A program made the position numbers and the translations under genes. The notes under the pieces were generated by a model. The model had not been told where the DNA came from and ran no database searches. It saw only the letters and a program-made list of their open reading frames with translations. Below, in pieces: positions 40,135 through 48,048 of a stretch of DNA of 57,243 nt. How positions within the stretch are numbered: position 1 is the first letter of the stretch; each line of letters opens with the position of its first letter. The stretch is from CALMNV01 sp035688975 (GTDB lineage: Bacteria > Actinomycetota > Actinomycetes > Actinomycetales > Dermatophilaceae). Location of the stretch: the NCBI RefSeq assembly GCF_035688975.1, contig NZ_DASSMH010000063.1, positions 1-57,243 on the forward strand. Direction: 5' to 3'.

Positions 40135-41400
40135 ATGTCGCGCATCCAAGGTCGCCGCTTTCTGGGGCCCGTCATCGTGCTCGTCGTCGCTGCCATGTTC
40201 GGCACGCTGCTCGTCGTGTCGGCCGGCTGGCTGACGAAACCGTCCGAGCGCCTGCCCGTCACGGCCGCCGCCGCCGGCGCTCCGACGTCCATCGTGCCGG
40301 ATCCGCCGGCTCCCGACCCAGCCCCCGTCATCGTGCGGGCGGTCGCGCCCGCCCCGCGCCCCGGGACCGCGCAGGCGGTGCTCGCCACGCTCACCGTGCG
40401 GGACCGGGCGGCGCTGACCGGGTTCAAGCGCTCGCTCTTCGGCCCGGAGGACCTCGACACCGACCACAACGGCTGCGACACGCGCAACGACGTGCTGCGC
40501 CGCGACCTCACCGGCTTCACCCTCGCCGGGCGCAGCAACGGCTGCGCCGTCGTGCGCGGCACGCTGCGCGACCCCTACACCGGTCGCACCATCGGCTACC
40601 ACCGCGGACGCGGCACCGCGGCCGCCGTGGCCATCGACGAGGCGGTGACCCTGCGTGACGCCTGGCGCTCCGGCGCCCAGCAGTGGTCACAGGCCAAGCG
40701 CGCGCAGTTCGCCAACGACTCGCTGAACCTGCTCGCGGTGGACGGACCGACGGCGGCGAAGCGGGCTGCGGCCGCGAGCTGGGTGGTCCCGAACACAGCG
40801 TTCCGGTGTGCCTTCGCCGCCCGCCAGATCGCGGTGAAGGCCCGCTACGGCCTCACCGTGACCGCGGGCGAGCGCGCCACGCTGGCGCACGTGCTCGCGA
40901 CCTGCCCCAACCAGCCGCTCCCGGTGGCGCAGCCCTTCCGCCTCGGCGGCGGCCCGTCGGAGTCCACCGGCCCCTCGCCCGCCGTGCTGCAGGCCCGGCT
41001 CGTCGCCCGCGCCAAGGCCCGGGCCAAGGCGGTCGCGCGCGCCAAGGCACGCGCTGCCCGGGCCAAGGCACGGGCAGCGGCACGGGCCAAGGCGCGCGCC
41101 GCCCGAGCCGCCCGAGCCGCCGCCAAGGCACGGGCACGCGCGGCCGCCGCGCGGCTTCGGGCCGCCAACAAGGCGAAGTGGGCGGCGCAGGCCAAGGCGC
41201 GCAAGGCCATCGCGCTCGCCAAGGCCAAGGCCCGCGCCGCGGCGAAGGCCAAGCGGCAGGCGGAGGCCCAGGCCCGAGCCGTTCTCCGGGCGAAGGCGAA
41301 GGCCGCCGCGCTTGCCAAGGCTCGCGAGGCAGCTGCCAAGGCCGCGCAGACGCCCTCCGGGACGACCTCGCCGACGACGCTGCCCGTCCTGCCCAGCTGA
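40135..41400 (+). CDS. Membrane-anchored or secreted HNH-type nuclease (GmrSD C-terminal/DUF1524-like) with histone-like tail
   Basis: A 421-residue protein. A hydrophobic segment at about 8-32 acts as signal or anchor, then a Pro/Ala linker. The nuclease domain (about 85-270) shows LDTDHNGCDTRNDVL (the DH of the HNH motif), AAVAIDEAVTLRDAWRSGAQ and QFANDSLNLLAVDGPTAAKR, as in secreted DUF1524/HNH proteins. From about residue 285 a 120-residue tail made mostly of Ala, Lys and Arg (AKARAKAVARAKARAARAKA) resembles histone H1 and should bind DNA. It may degrade or hold extracellular DNA. ATG 40135 follows GAGGACC. A hairpin terminator lies after the stop. Confidence 0.87.
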   Translation: MSRIQGRRFLGPVIVLVVAAMFGTLLVVSAGWLTKPSERLPVTAAAAGAPTSIVPDPPAPDPAPVIVRAVAPAPRPGTAQAVLATLTVRDRAALTGFKRSLFGPEDLDTDHNGCDTRNDVLRRDLTGFTLAGRSNGCAVVRGTLRDPYTGRTIGYHRGRGTAAAVAIDEAVTLRDAWRSGAQQWSQAKRAQFANDSLNLLAVDGPTAAKRAAAASWVVPNTAFRCAFAARQIAVKARYGLTVTAGERATLAHVLATCPNQPLPVAQPFRLGGGPSESTGPSPAVLQARLVARAKARAKAVARAKARAARAKARAAARAKARAARAARAAAKARARAAAARLRAANKAKWAAQAKARKAIALAKAKARAAAKAKRQAEAQARAVLRAKAKAAALAKAREAAAKAAQTPSGTTSPTTLPVLPS

Positions 41401-41434
41401 GCCGCGCCGAGCAGCTCGACGACACGGCATACGT

Positions 41435-41463
41435 CGCCCCCCGGACCACCGGTCCAGGGGGCG
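41435..41463. terminator. Bidirectional hairpin terminator between convergent genes
   Basis: CGCCCCCCGGACC pairs with GGTCCAGGGGGCG (one C-A mismatch) around an ACC loop. It lies between the stops of the HNH nuclease and the aldo/keto reductase and could end both transcripts. Confidence 0.8.
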
Positions 41464-41496
41464 GCGTTCGTCGGTGCACCGGTCGACGGTCCCCGG

Positions 41497-42345
41497 CTAC
41501 ATCTCCTCGTGGGTGTCCGGGTCACCGTCGAAGAGCCGGCCGTCGGCACGGCCCAGCGCCGTGATCGCAGCGACCTCGGCCTCGGTCAGCGCGAAGCCGA
41601 AGACGTCGAGGTTGCTCTGCTGCCGCTCCCGGTTCGCCGACTTCGGCAGCGGCAGGGCGCCGAGCTGCACGTGCCAGCGCACGACGACCTGCGCCGGTGA
41701 CACCCCGTGCGCGGCCGCTGCCTCGGTGACCGCGGGCTCGGCGAACGGGGCGTTGCGCTTGCCGAGCGGGCTCCACGACTGCGTGAGGATCCCCAGCCGC
41801 TCGTGGACGGCCCGCAGCTCCACCTGCGGGAACCACGGGTGCACCTCGACCTGGTTGACCGCAGGGGTCTGCCCTGTGGCGTCGATGGCGTCCTGCAGGT
41901 GGCGCTCGGTGAAGTTGCTGACGCCGATGCTGCGCACCAGGCCGCGCTCGCGCAGGTCCACGAGCGCGCGCCACGCCTCCACGTATCTCCCGACGCTCGG
42001 GTTGGGCCAGTGGATCAGCCCCACGTCGAGCTGCTCGAGGCCGAGCCGCCGCAGCGAGCCCTCCACCGAGGCCACGGCCCGGTCGTAGGCGTGATCCCGG
42101 CCGGGGATCTTGCTCTGGACCTGCAGCTGCTCACGCGGCAGCCCCGAGCGCCGGATCGCCTCCCCGACCTCCTGCTCGTTCTCGTAGTTGACCGCGGTGT
42201 CGAGCAGCCGGTATCCGACCTCGATCGCGCTGACCATGGCGCGGATGCCGTCCTCGCCGCGGAGCGGGTAGGTGCCGAAGCCGACGGCCGGCAGCGTCGT
42301 GCCGTCTCGGAGCTGGTGCAACGGGGTGGTGGTGGTGGTGTCCAT
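41497..42345 (-). CDS. Aldo/keto reductase
   Basis: A 282-residue TIM-barrel reductase. Catalytic tetrad: Asp and Tyr in GYRLLDTAVNYENEQEVGEA, Lys in VQSKIPG, His in LIHWPNP. NADPH-binding end motif LPLPKSANRERQQSN is present. It belongs to the AKR5-like group, whose members act on 2,5-diketo-gluconate, methylglyoxal and other carbonyls. ATG 42345 gives MDTTTTTPLHQLRDGTTLPA; the longer frame is unlikely. It is divergent from the crcB operon. Confidence 0.93.
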   Translation of the reverse strand: MDTTTTTPLHQLRDGTTLPAVGFGTYPLRGEDGIRAMVSAIEVGYRLLDTAVNYENEQEVGEAIRRSGLPREQLQVQSKIPGRDHAYDRAVASVEGSLRRLGLEQLDVGLIHWPNPSVGRYVEAWRALVDLRERGLVRSIGVSNFTERHLQDAIDATGQTPAVNQVEVHPWFPQVELRAVHERLGILTQSWSPLGKRNAPFAEPAVTEAAAAHGVSPAQVVVRWHVQLGALPLPKSANRERQQSNLDVFGFALTEAEVAAITALGRADGRLFDGDPDTHEEM

Positions 42346-42408
42346 CGGGTCACCGTACGGCCGCCCGGGTCGCCATGGGGCGGGCAACCGCCGATAGGCT
42401 GCCACCCG

Positions 42409-42831
42409 ATGAGACGGCGCCGCCAGCCCCAGCACGTCGATGCCGCGGTCGTGGCCGCCGTCGCCGTCGGGGGTGCGCTCGGCGCGGCCGCCCGCTACGC
42501 GAGCGCGCTGCTCTGGCCCACCGCGACCGGCCGGTTCCCCACGACGACCTTGCTCGTCAACGTCGTCGGCTGCGCGCTCATCGGCATCCTCCTCGTCCTC
42601 GTCACCGACGTCTGGGCCGGCCGCCGGCTCGTGCGGCCGTTCCTCGGGACCGGGGTGCTCGGGGGGTTCACGACGTTCTCGACGTATGCCGTCGACACCG
42701 TCCAGCTCCTCGCCGCGGGCCGGTGGGCCACCGCCTTCGCCTACGCGGTCGGCACGCTGGCCGGTGCCGTGCTCGCCGTCGCCGTCGCCGCCTCACTCAC
42801 TCGCCGCGCCGTCACCCGGAGGCTCCTATGA
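42409..42831 (+). CDS. crcB: Fluoride channel CrcB/FluC, first copy
   Basis: A 140-residue protein with four hydrophobic helices. Signature GGALGAAARYASA (about 20-32), LLVNVVGCALIGILL, GVLGGFTTFSTYAVDTVQLL (with the FTTFST pore motif) and a last helix TLAGAVLAVAVAASL are all present. Fluc channels expel fluoride as dimers; two copies in one operon usually form a heterodimer of opposite topologies. A -10-like TAGGCT (42395-42400) lies 8 nt before the ATG. Its stop overlaps the DUF190 start (ATGA). Confidence 0.93.
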   Translation: MRRRRQPQHVDAAVVAAVAVGGALGAAARYASALLWPTATGRFPTTTLLVNVVGCALIGILLVLVTDVWAGRRLVRPFLGTGVLGGFTTFSTYAVDTVQLLAAGRWATAFAYAVGTLAGAVLAVAVAASLTRRAVTRRLL

Positions 42832-43190
42832 GGCCCGCCCACCCCGCCAAGCGGCTCACGATCATCGTCGGGGAGTCCGACCACTGGCACCACCGGCCGG
42901 TCTTCGCCGAGATCGTGCACCGCGCCCATGCGGCCGGGCTCGCCGGGGCAACGGTCCTGCGGGGCGTCGAGGGCTACGGCCTCGGGGGCAGGATCCACAC
43001 GACCCGCCTGCTCAGCCTCGCCGAGGAGCTGCCGGTCTTCGTCCTGCTCGTCGACCGGGAGGACAGGATCGAGGCGTTCCTGCCCGAGCTCGACGAGCTC
43101 GTCGGCGGTGGGCTCGTCATCCTGGAGGACTGCGTCGTCCTCGAACCGGGGTCGCCCACGACCGACCCGGGCGGCGGAGCGAGCGCGTGA
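42828..43190 (+). CDS. DUF190 protein between two crcB genes
   Basis: A 120-residue PII-like protein: KRLTIIVGESDHWHHRPVFA, then GLAGATVLRGVEGYGLGGRI and LPVFVLLVDREDRIEAFLPE. Members are often found with crcB and may sense nucleotides, as PII-fold proteins do. The role in fluoride export is not known. It overlaps both neighbours by 4 nt (ATGA and GTGA), so the three are made together. Confidence 0.92.
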   Translation: MRPAHPAKRLTIIVGESDHWHHRPVFAEIVHRAHAAGLAGATVLRGVEGYGLGGRIHTTRLLSLAEELPVFVLLVDREDRIEAFLPELDELVGGGLVILEDCVVLEPGSPTTDPGGGASA

Positions 43191-43555
43191 GCCTGCTGCT
43201 CGTCGTCGCGGGGGCGATGGTGGGCGCCCCGCTGCGTTATCTGACCGACCGCGTCATCTCGGCGCGCCATGACAGCGTCTTCCCTTGGGGCACCCTCGCC
43301 GTCAACGTCACGGGTTCCTTCATCCTCGGCCTGCTCGTCGGCTCGCCCGCCGCCGCGTCGCCGTCGACGCGGCTCCTTGTCGGGACCGGCTTCTGCGGCG
43401 CCCTCACGACGTACTCCACCTTCTCGTGGGAGACCCTGCGGCTCCTCGAGGACGACGCCCGGCTGCTCGCCGCCGCCAACGTGGCCGGCAGCCTCGTGGC
43501 CGGGGTCGGTGCCGCCGCCCTCGGGACGGCGCTCGGCCGGACCCTCTGGCCCTGA
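43187..43555 (+). CDS. crcB: Fluoride channel CrcB/FluC, second copy
   Basis: A 122-residue protein with four helices: GAMVGAPLRYLTDRVI, TLAVNVTGSFILGLLVG, GFCGALTTYSTFSWETLRLL (pore motif TTYSTF) and a C-terminal VAGSLVAGVGAAALGTALG. It differs clearly from the first copy, which fits a heterodimeric exporter. GTG 43187 overlaps the DUF190 stop. No fluoride riboswitch was found upstream of the operon. Confidence 0.93.
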   Translation: MSLLLVVAGAMVGAPLRYLTDRVISARHDSVFPWGTLAVNVTGSFILGLLVGSPAAASPSTRLLVGTGFCGALTTYSTFSWETLRLLEDDARLLAAANVAGSLVAGVGAAALGTALGRTLWP

Positions 43556-43670
43556 TGCCCGGGCAGCTCCGCGGTCCCATGCCCGCGCAGTCCGGCCCCC
43601 CACCCGTGCGCCGGACCCCTCGGGTGTGAGACGTTGGCGGCAAGCAGGCAGCGACCGAGAGGAGATCACC

Positions 43671-44255
43671 ATGTCGTTCTTCGACAAGCTGAAGCACAAG
43701 GCGGAGGAGCTCGACCTGCCCCACAAGGCGGAGGAGCTCGCAGACGCGGCCGCCAAGGCGGCACACCAGGCGCGCGAGAAGGCCGGCGAGCTGGCTCACC
43801 AGAACCGCGACAAGGTGGGCGAGGTGCTCGAGAAGGCCACCAAGGCGATCGACGAGAAGACCGAGGGCAAGTACCACGACAAGGTCGTCAAGGCCAAGGA
43901 GTCGGTCGTCAAGGGCGTCGACAAGCTCGCCGAGCAGCGTCCCGGCCCGGCAGGGGCAGCGGGAGCAGCGGCAGGCGCCGCAGGCGCCCAGGCGAGCCCG
44001 GGAGCCGGGTCCGACACCCCGCTCGTCGAGGACCCGGGCATGCCCAACCCGGCCGCGGACGGCATCGTGCCGGACCCGGACCAGCCGGGTGCCAGGCCGG
44101 GCCCGAGCCCCGTCCCCGGCGTCAGCGAGGACTTCCCCTACGCGGGCGCTGGAGAGCCCACCGCCGAGGACGGCCCCGCGACCAAGGCGGAGTTCCCGTA
44201 TGCCGACCCGGGCTCGCACCCGGAGTCCGACACCCCGCCGGGTCCGATGCCCTGA
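43671..44255 (+). CDS. Lys/Glu/Ala-rich helical protein, antitoxin-like (Rv0909-type) N-terminus
   Basis: A 194-residue protein. Residues 1-85 form charged helices (MSFFDKLKHKAEELDLPHKA, NRDKVGEVLEKATKAIDEKT, then GKYHDKVVKAKESV), similar to small actinobacterial proteins annotated as antitoxin (Rv0909 type). The C-terminal half is Pro/Gly/Asp-rich and probably disordered (FPYAGAGEPTAEDGPATKAE). No toxin gene is adjacent, so the antitoxin label is doubtful; a stress or desiccation role is as likely. GAGAGGAG precedes the ATG. The next gene begins 1 nt after its stop. Confidence 0.7.
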   Translation: MSFFDKLKHKAEELDLPHKAEELADAAAKAAHQAREKAGELAHQNRDKVGEVLEKATKAIDEKTEGKYHDKVVKAKESVVKGVDKLAEQRPGPAGAAGAAAGAAGAQASPGAGSDTPLVEDPGMPNPAADGIVPDPDQPGARPGPSPVPGVSEDFPYAGAGEPTAEDGPATKAEFPYADPGSHPESDTPPGPMP

Positions 44256-44256
44256 G

Positions 44257-45375
44257 GTGCACCGCCTTCGCGCCACGTCCGCCGGCCTGATGGCGGCGGT
44301 GGTCCTCGGTGCCTGCACGGCCGGACCGGCGGCGACGCCAGCCCCTGAGGCCTCCCCTGCGCCAGTCCCGCCCAGCGGCGGCCGGCCAAGCGCCTCCGCC
44401 GCACCGTCCGGCGGACCGGCTCGGCAGGCGCCCGCCGCACCGACGCCCGCCGCAGCGACGCCCGCCAGCACGTCGAGCGCGGCGCCGCGGGCCGCCCCGA
44501 GGCCGGACCCGCTGTCGCTCCAGGCGCTCATCGCGAAGCGCTACGACGGCCATGGGCTGCGCCTGGGGCGCGAGGGCGGCAGCACGAGCGCCTACCGGCA
44601 GTATGCGGTGACCTACGAGGGCGGTGGCCTCACCATCTCCGGGCGCATCGCCGTCCCCCGCGGCCGCGGGCCGTTCCCCGCGGTCGTCCTCGCCCACGGC
44701 TACGTCGACCCCGCGGCATACGTGGGCGGCCAGACCATGCTGCGCGAGCGGGACCACCTGGCCCGAGCGGGCTACGTCGCCCTGCACATCGACTACCGCA
44801 ACCACGCGGAGTCCGACGACGACCCGGCCAACGACGCCCACCTGCGCCTCGGCTACACCGAGGACGCCATCAACGCGGGCCTGGCCCTGCAGCAGTACCC
44901 CCTCGTGGACCGGGGCCGCATCGGGATCGTCGGGCGGTCGATGGGAGGCGGCGTCGTCCTGAGCGCCCTCGTCGTGCGGCCGGGCCTGTTCAAGGCGGCG
45001 GTCGCCTACTCGCCCGTGAGCTCCAACACCATCGACAACTTCAACCGCTGGGTGCGCCCGGACCCGTCCCGGTCGGGCGTCGCGCGGCAGGTCATCGCGC
45101 GTCTCGGCACGCCGGAGGCGGCGCCGGCGCGCTGGGCTGCCACAAGCCCCCGCACCTTCTTCGCGCGGGTCTCCGACCCGCTCATGATCCACCACGGGAC
45201 GCTCGACGAGGACTGCCCGATCCAGTGGACGCGAGACACCGTCGCGGCCCTCCGGGCGGCGGGCAAGCCGGTCGAGTCGCACGTCTACGAGGGGGAGCGG
45301 CACACCTTCACCGCGCAGTGGCCGCTGTCGATCAGGCGCACGACCGACTTCCTCGACCGCTACCTGCGCCGGTGA
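44257..45375 (+). CDS. Lipoprotein alpha/beta hydrolase (S9/dienelactone-like)
   Basis: A 372-residue protein. Start GTG 44257 gives MHRLRATSAGLMAAVVLGAC, a lipoprotein signal with lipobox LGAC. A Pro/Ala-rich linker of about 60 residues leads to the hydrolase: VVLAHGYVDPAAYV, nucleophile elbow IVGRSMGGGVVLSAL, Asp in HHGTLDEDCPI, His in GERHTFTAQW. The triad is complete, so an anchored esterase or peptidase is expected. A terminator hairpin follows the stop by 17 nt. Confidence 0.86.
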   Translation: MHRLRATSAGLMAAVVLGACTAGPAATPAPEASPAPVPPSGGRPSASAAPSGGPARQAPAAPTPAAATPASTSSAAPRAAPRPDPLSLQALIAKRYDGHGLRLGREGGSTSAYRQYAVTYEGGGLTISGRIAVPRGRGPFPAVVLAHGYVDPAAYVGGQTMLRERDHLARAGYVALHIDYRNHAESDDDPANDAHLRLGYTEDAINAGLALQQYPLVDRGRIGIVGRSMGGGVVLSALVVRPGLFKAAVAYSPVSSNTIDNFNRWVRPDPSRSGVARQVIARLGTPEAAPARWAATSPRTFFARVSDPLMIHHGTLDEDCPIQWTRDTVAALRAAGKPVESHVYEGERHTFTAQWPLSIRRTTDFLDRYLRR

Positions 45376-45392
45376 CGGTGCACCCTCCCCCA

Positions 45393-45431
45393 CCTACGTC
45401 ACTGTTGCAGAAACTGGAGCAGTGACGTAGG
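45393..45431. terminator. Bidirectional hairpin terminator between hydrolase and udgB genes
   Basis: CCTACGTCACTG pairs with CAGTGACGTAGG over 12 bp. The stem continues inward for six positions with one T-G wobble and one G-G mismatch to an AAA loop. It lies between two convergent stops. The strict outer arms and looser interior resemble the 60-nt palindrome at 36309. Confidence 0.8.
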
Positions 45432-45448
45432 GCTCGGCCGGCACACCC

Positions 45449-46267
45449 TCACAGGCGGGCGATGACCTCGTCGAGCATGGCCTGGGTGAGCTTGCCGGTG
45501 AAGGTGTTCTGCTGGCTGACGTGATAGCTGCCGACAAGCCGTATGCCGCGCCCGTCCGGGGCCGACAGCTGGGCCTCCGCCCCGTGCCCGAAGCGGGGCT
45601 TCGGCCGCGGCACCTCCCACCCGAGCCGGCGGGCTGCGGCGAGCGCCGCGTCCCAGCCGATGCTGCCCAGCGCGAGCATCGAGCGCAGGTGAGGGGTCGC
45701 GAGCTCGAGGTCCCGGTCGAGCCAGTGCCCGCACGTGCGCCGCTCGTCGGTCGTCGGGCGGTTGGCGGGCGGCGCGCACCGCACCGCCGCCACGATCCGC
45801 ACGCCCGTGAGCACCAAACCGTCGCCGCTCGCCTCCGACGTCGGCTGGCTCGCATGGCCGGCGCGGTGCAGGGCTGCGTAGAGCCAGTCGCCCGAACGGT
45901 CCCCGGTGAACATCCGCCCGGTCCGGTTGGTGCCGTTGGCCGCCGGGGCGAGGCCGACGACGAGGACCGCGGCCTCCGGGTCGCCGAAGGACGGCCCCGG
46001 ACGCCCCCAGTACGGCTGGTCGGCGAACGCGGCCCGCCGACCGCTCGTCGCGACCGCCTCCCGCCACGCGACGAGCCGTGGGCAGGCGCGGCATACGCTC
46101 ACCCGCGCATCGAGCTCAGGTATGCCGCGCGCCCCGGCTGCCAGCGAAGCCACCTCGTCCTCGTCGTGGGCCACGGGCGTCGTCGCGTCGGCAGGGTCAC
46201 CCGGCCACCCGGTCCCCGGCGGCACCGGCGAGTCGAAGAGCGCGCCGGTCACGGGGTGCGGCTCCAT
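45449..46267 (-). CDS. udgB: Family 5 uracil-DNA glycosylase (UdgB, Fe-S)
   Basis: A 272-residue glycosylase. Four Cys ligands for a 4Fe-4S cluster: Cys59 and Cys62 in CRACPRL, Cys164 in AVRCAPPANR, Cys179 in RRTCGHW. Motif A GLAPAANGTNRTGRMFTGD lies at about 105-123 and motif B GSYHVSQQNTFTG near the end. It removes uracil, hypoxanthine and related bases from DNA. ATG 46267 gives MEPHPVTGALFDSPVPPGTG. It is divergent from the PQQ-type dehydrogenase gene. Confidence 0.93.
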   Translation of the reverse strand: MEPHPVTGALFDSPVPPGTGWPGDPADATTPVAHDEDEVASLAAGARGIPELDARVSVCRACPRLVAWREAVATSGRRAAFADQPYWGRPGPSFGDPEAAVLVVGLAPAANGTNRTGRMFTGDRSGDWLYAALHRAGHASQPTSEASGDGLVLTGVRIVAAVRCAPPANRPTTDERRTCGHWLDRDLELATPHLRSMLALGSIGWDAALAAARRLGWEVPRPKPRFGHGAEAQLSAPDGRGIRLVGSYHVSQQNTFTGKLTQAMLDEVIARL

Positions 46268-46297
46268 GGGCGCAGGCTAGCGGGCGCTCGGCCCCAG

Positions 46298-46325
46298 ACA
46301 GGTAGTAGTACCTATGGACACCTGT
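46298..46325. promoter_or_regulatory. Nested inverted repeats in the udgB/sugar-dehydrogenase promoter region
   Basis: AGGTA-GTAG-TACCT (46300-46313) is a perfect inverted repeat; an outer pair ACAGGT (46298) and ACCTGT (46320) overlaps it. Possible operator for either divergent gene. Confidence 0.35.
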
Positions 46326-46411
46326 GTGCCGCCTCCGCTCGGGAATAGCGTCGAGTCGCTCCGCGTGACCCCTCCGGCGTTTCGGCGCCGCGGCGAAGAA
46401 AGGTGAACGCC

Positions 46412-47860
46412 ATGCAGCCACCCTCGAGGACTCGCCGGCGCCTGGCGGCCGGCCTGTTCACCATCCTGGCGGCGCTCGGCGGCGCTGCGTCGGTCGGCAC
46501 CGCCAGGGCCGACACCCCGACCGCCCGAGAGCCGATCGACGACCCCATCCCCGGCCACATCGCCAACGGCGCGATCCAGCTCAAGCTGCAGACGGTGGCG
46601 GAGGGGGCGGGCCTCACGGCGCCCAACTGGGGCACCTTCGCGCCGGGCGTGCCCGGCTTCCTCTACGTCGTGGACCAGGACGGGCCCCTGTGGGCCGTCC
46701 ACACCCGGACGGGCGCCAAGCGAAAGGTTCTCGACACCGCGTCGCTGCTCGTGCCCCTCATCCTCGCCGCCGACGAGCGCGGCTTCCTCGGCGTGGCGTT
46801 CCACCCCTCCTACGCCACGACCGGCCTGCTCTACACGATGACGTCAGAGCGCATCCCCGGCACTGCGTCGACGCCCAACCAACAGCCGAACCACCTCGCG
46901 ACCGTCCGCGAGTGGCGCGTGCCCAACCCGACCGCGAACCCCCTGACCCGGATGCCACTGACCCCCGCGGCCAGTCGGGTGGTGCTGCGGATCACCGAGC
47001 CGCAGTTCAACCACAACGGCGGGGCGCTCTTCTTCGGCACGCGGGCCTCGGACCGCAACCTGCTCTACATCACCTCGGGTGACGGCGGCTGCGCCGACGA
47101 CCAGCACGGGCAGCTGGGCCTGGCCGGTGAGGGCCCGTGCATCAGCCACGAGGGTCCCGGCAACGCCCAGCGGCGCGACAACCTCCTCGGCAAGATCCTG
47201 CGCCTGGACCCCCGTGCCGGTGGCGCGCCGCAGATCTTCGCCCTCGGCTTCCGCAATCCCTTCCGGGCATCCTCCGACCGCGCCGACCTCGGGGGCACCG
47301 GGCAGATCTGGGCCGCGGACGTCGGGCAGAACCACGTCGAGGAGGTCGACGCGCGCATCGTGCAGAACGGCAACTACGGGTGGCGCGTCAAGGAGGGAAC
47401 CTTCCAGTTCGAGCCCAACGGGTTCGACCTCCTCGGCTTCGCGTCCGACGGGTTTCCCTTCGCCAACACGCCCGGGCAGCCCGCTGGTTTGATCGACCCC
47501 GTGGCGCAGTACGACCACGACGAGGGCGTCGCCACGATCGGCGGATTCGTCTACCGCGGCTCACGCTTCCCGGAGCTGCGCGGCACGTACGTGTTCGGTG
47601 ACTACTCGGACGGGTTCACGTCCGCCAACGGGCGGGTCATGTACGTCCGCGAGGGTGACCAGGCCAACCCGAAGGTCCGCACCCCCGGCGTGTTCAACCT
47701 GGTCAACGGCCACATCAACCTCTTCGTCCTCGGCTTCGGCGAGGACCGTGACGGAGAGCTCTACGTGCTGGCGAACAAGACCGGCGGTCCCGACGGCGAC
47801 ACGGGCGCGGTGCTGAAGCTCGTGCGTGAGTGCACCGGGGCCGCCGACTGCCGCGACTGA
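46412..47860 (+). CDS. Exported PQQ-type sugar (glucose/sorbosone) dehydrogenase-like protein
   Basis: A 482-residue protein. Signal peptide: RTRRRLAAGLFTILAALGGA and a cleavage site near TARA/DTP. The six-bladed propeller follows with GLTAPNWGTFAPGVPGFLYV, FNHNGGALFFGTRASDRNLL, ITSGDGG, GKILRLDPRAGGAPQIFALG and VGQNHVEEVD, as in soluble glucose dehydrogenase-like and sorbosone dehydrogenase-like proteins. PQQ dependence is inferred from family only, and many members have lost it. ATG 46412 has AAAGG at 8 nt; GTG 46403 is an alternative start. Confidence 0.87.
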   Translation: MQPPSRTRRRLAAGLFTILAALGGAASVGTARADTPTAREPIDDPIPGHIANGAIQLKLQTVAEGAGLTAPNWGTFAPGVPGFLYVVDQDGPLWAVHTRTGAKRKVLDTASLLVPLILAADERGFLGVAFHPSYATTGLLYTMTSERIPGTASTPNQQPNHLATVREWRVPNPTANPLTRMPLTPAASRVVLRITEPQFNHNGGALFFGTRASDRNLLYITSGDGGCADDQHGQLGLAGEGPCISHEGPGNAQRRDNLLGKILRLDPRAGGAPQIFALGFRNPFRASSDRADLGGTGQIWAADVGQNHVEEVDARIVQNGNYGWRVKEGTFQFEPNGFDLLGFASDGFPFANTPGQPAGLIDPVAQYDHDEGVATIGGFVYRGSRFPELRGTYVFGDYSDGFTSANGRVMYVREGDQANPKVRTPGVFNLVNGHINLFVLGFGEDRDGELYVLANKTGGPDGDTGAVLKLVRECTGAADCRD

Positions 47861-47906
47861 GACTGGCCCGCGAACCCCACGGGCGAGGGCCCGGCGTGGG
47901 CTAGGG

Positions 47907-47979
47907 TGCGAGGCGCGGTGACCCCCGTGCACGCGTCTCGCAGGTCCGTGGGTCGCTACCCCCGTGGCGGCCCACGGAC
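47907..47979 (+). ncRNA. Two tandem stem-loops with identical loop sequence
   Basis: Stem-loop 1 (47907-47942) has an 11-bp stem, TGCGAGGCGCG with CGCGTCTCGCA (one G-U pair). Stem-loop 2 (47944-47979) has a 13-bp stem, GTCCGTGGGTCGC with GCGGCCCACGGAC (one U-G pair). Both loops contain ACCCCCGTG. The stems differ, so the shared loop is not due to simple duplication. The pair lies 46 nt after the dehydrogenase stop, in a 188-bp gap between convergent genes. A smaller hairpin (CTCCTG/CAGGAG) follows at 48008-48022. It may be a structured RNA, a 3'-UTR element or a terminator pair. Confidence 0.5.
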
Positions 47980-48048
47980 CACTGTCTGGACACGGGCTCA
48001 CCGGGCACTCCTGGCACAGGAGGCACGAGACTGCCGTGCCTGCCGCGG

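Noticed and set aside
42346..42408. Fluoride (crcB) riboswitch upstream of the crcB operon
   Set aside because: CAACCGCC and GGCTG pieces recall the motif, but the order and the closing GAUGRCNCCU part are missing, and the -10-like TAGGCT sits where the aptamer would have to be.
43671..44255. Toxin-antitoxin pair
   Set aside because: The N-terminus resembles proteins labelled antitoxin, but the following gene is a lipoprotein hydrolase and no toxin fold is adjacent.
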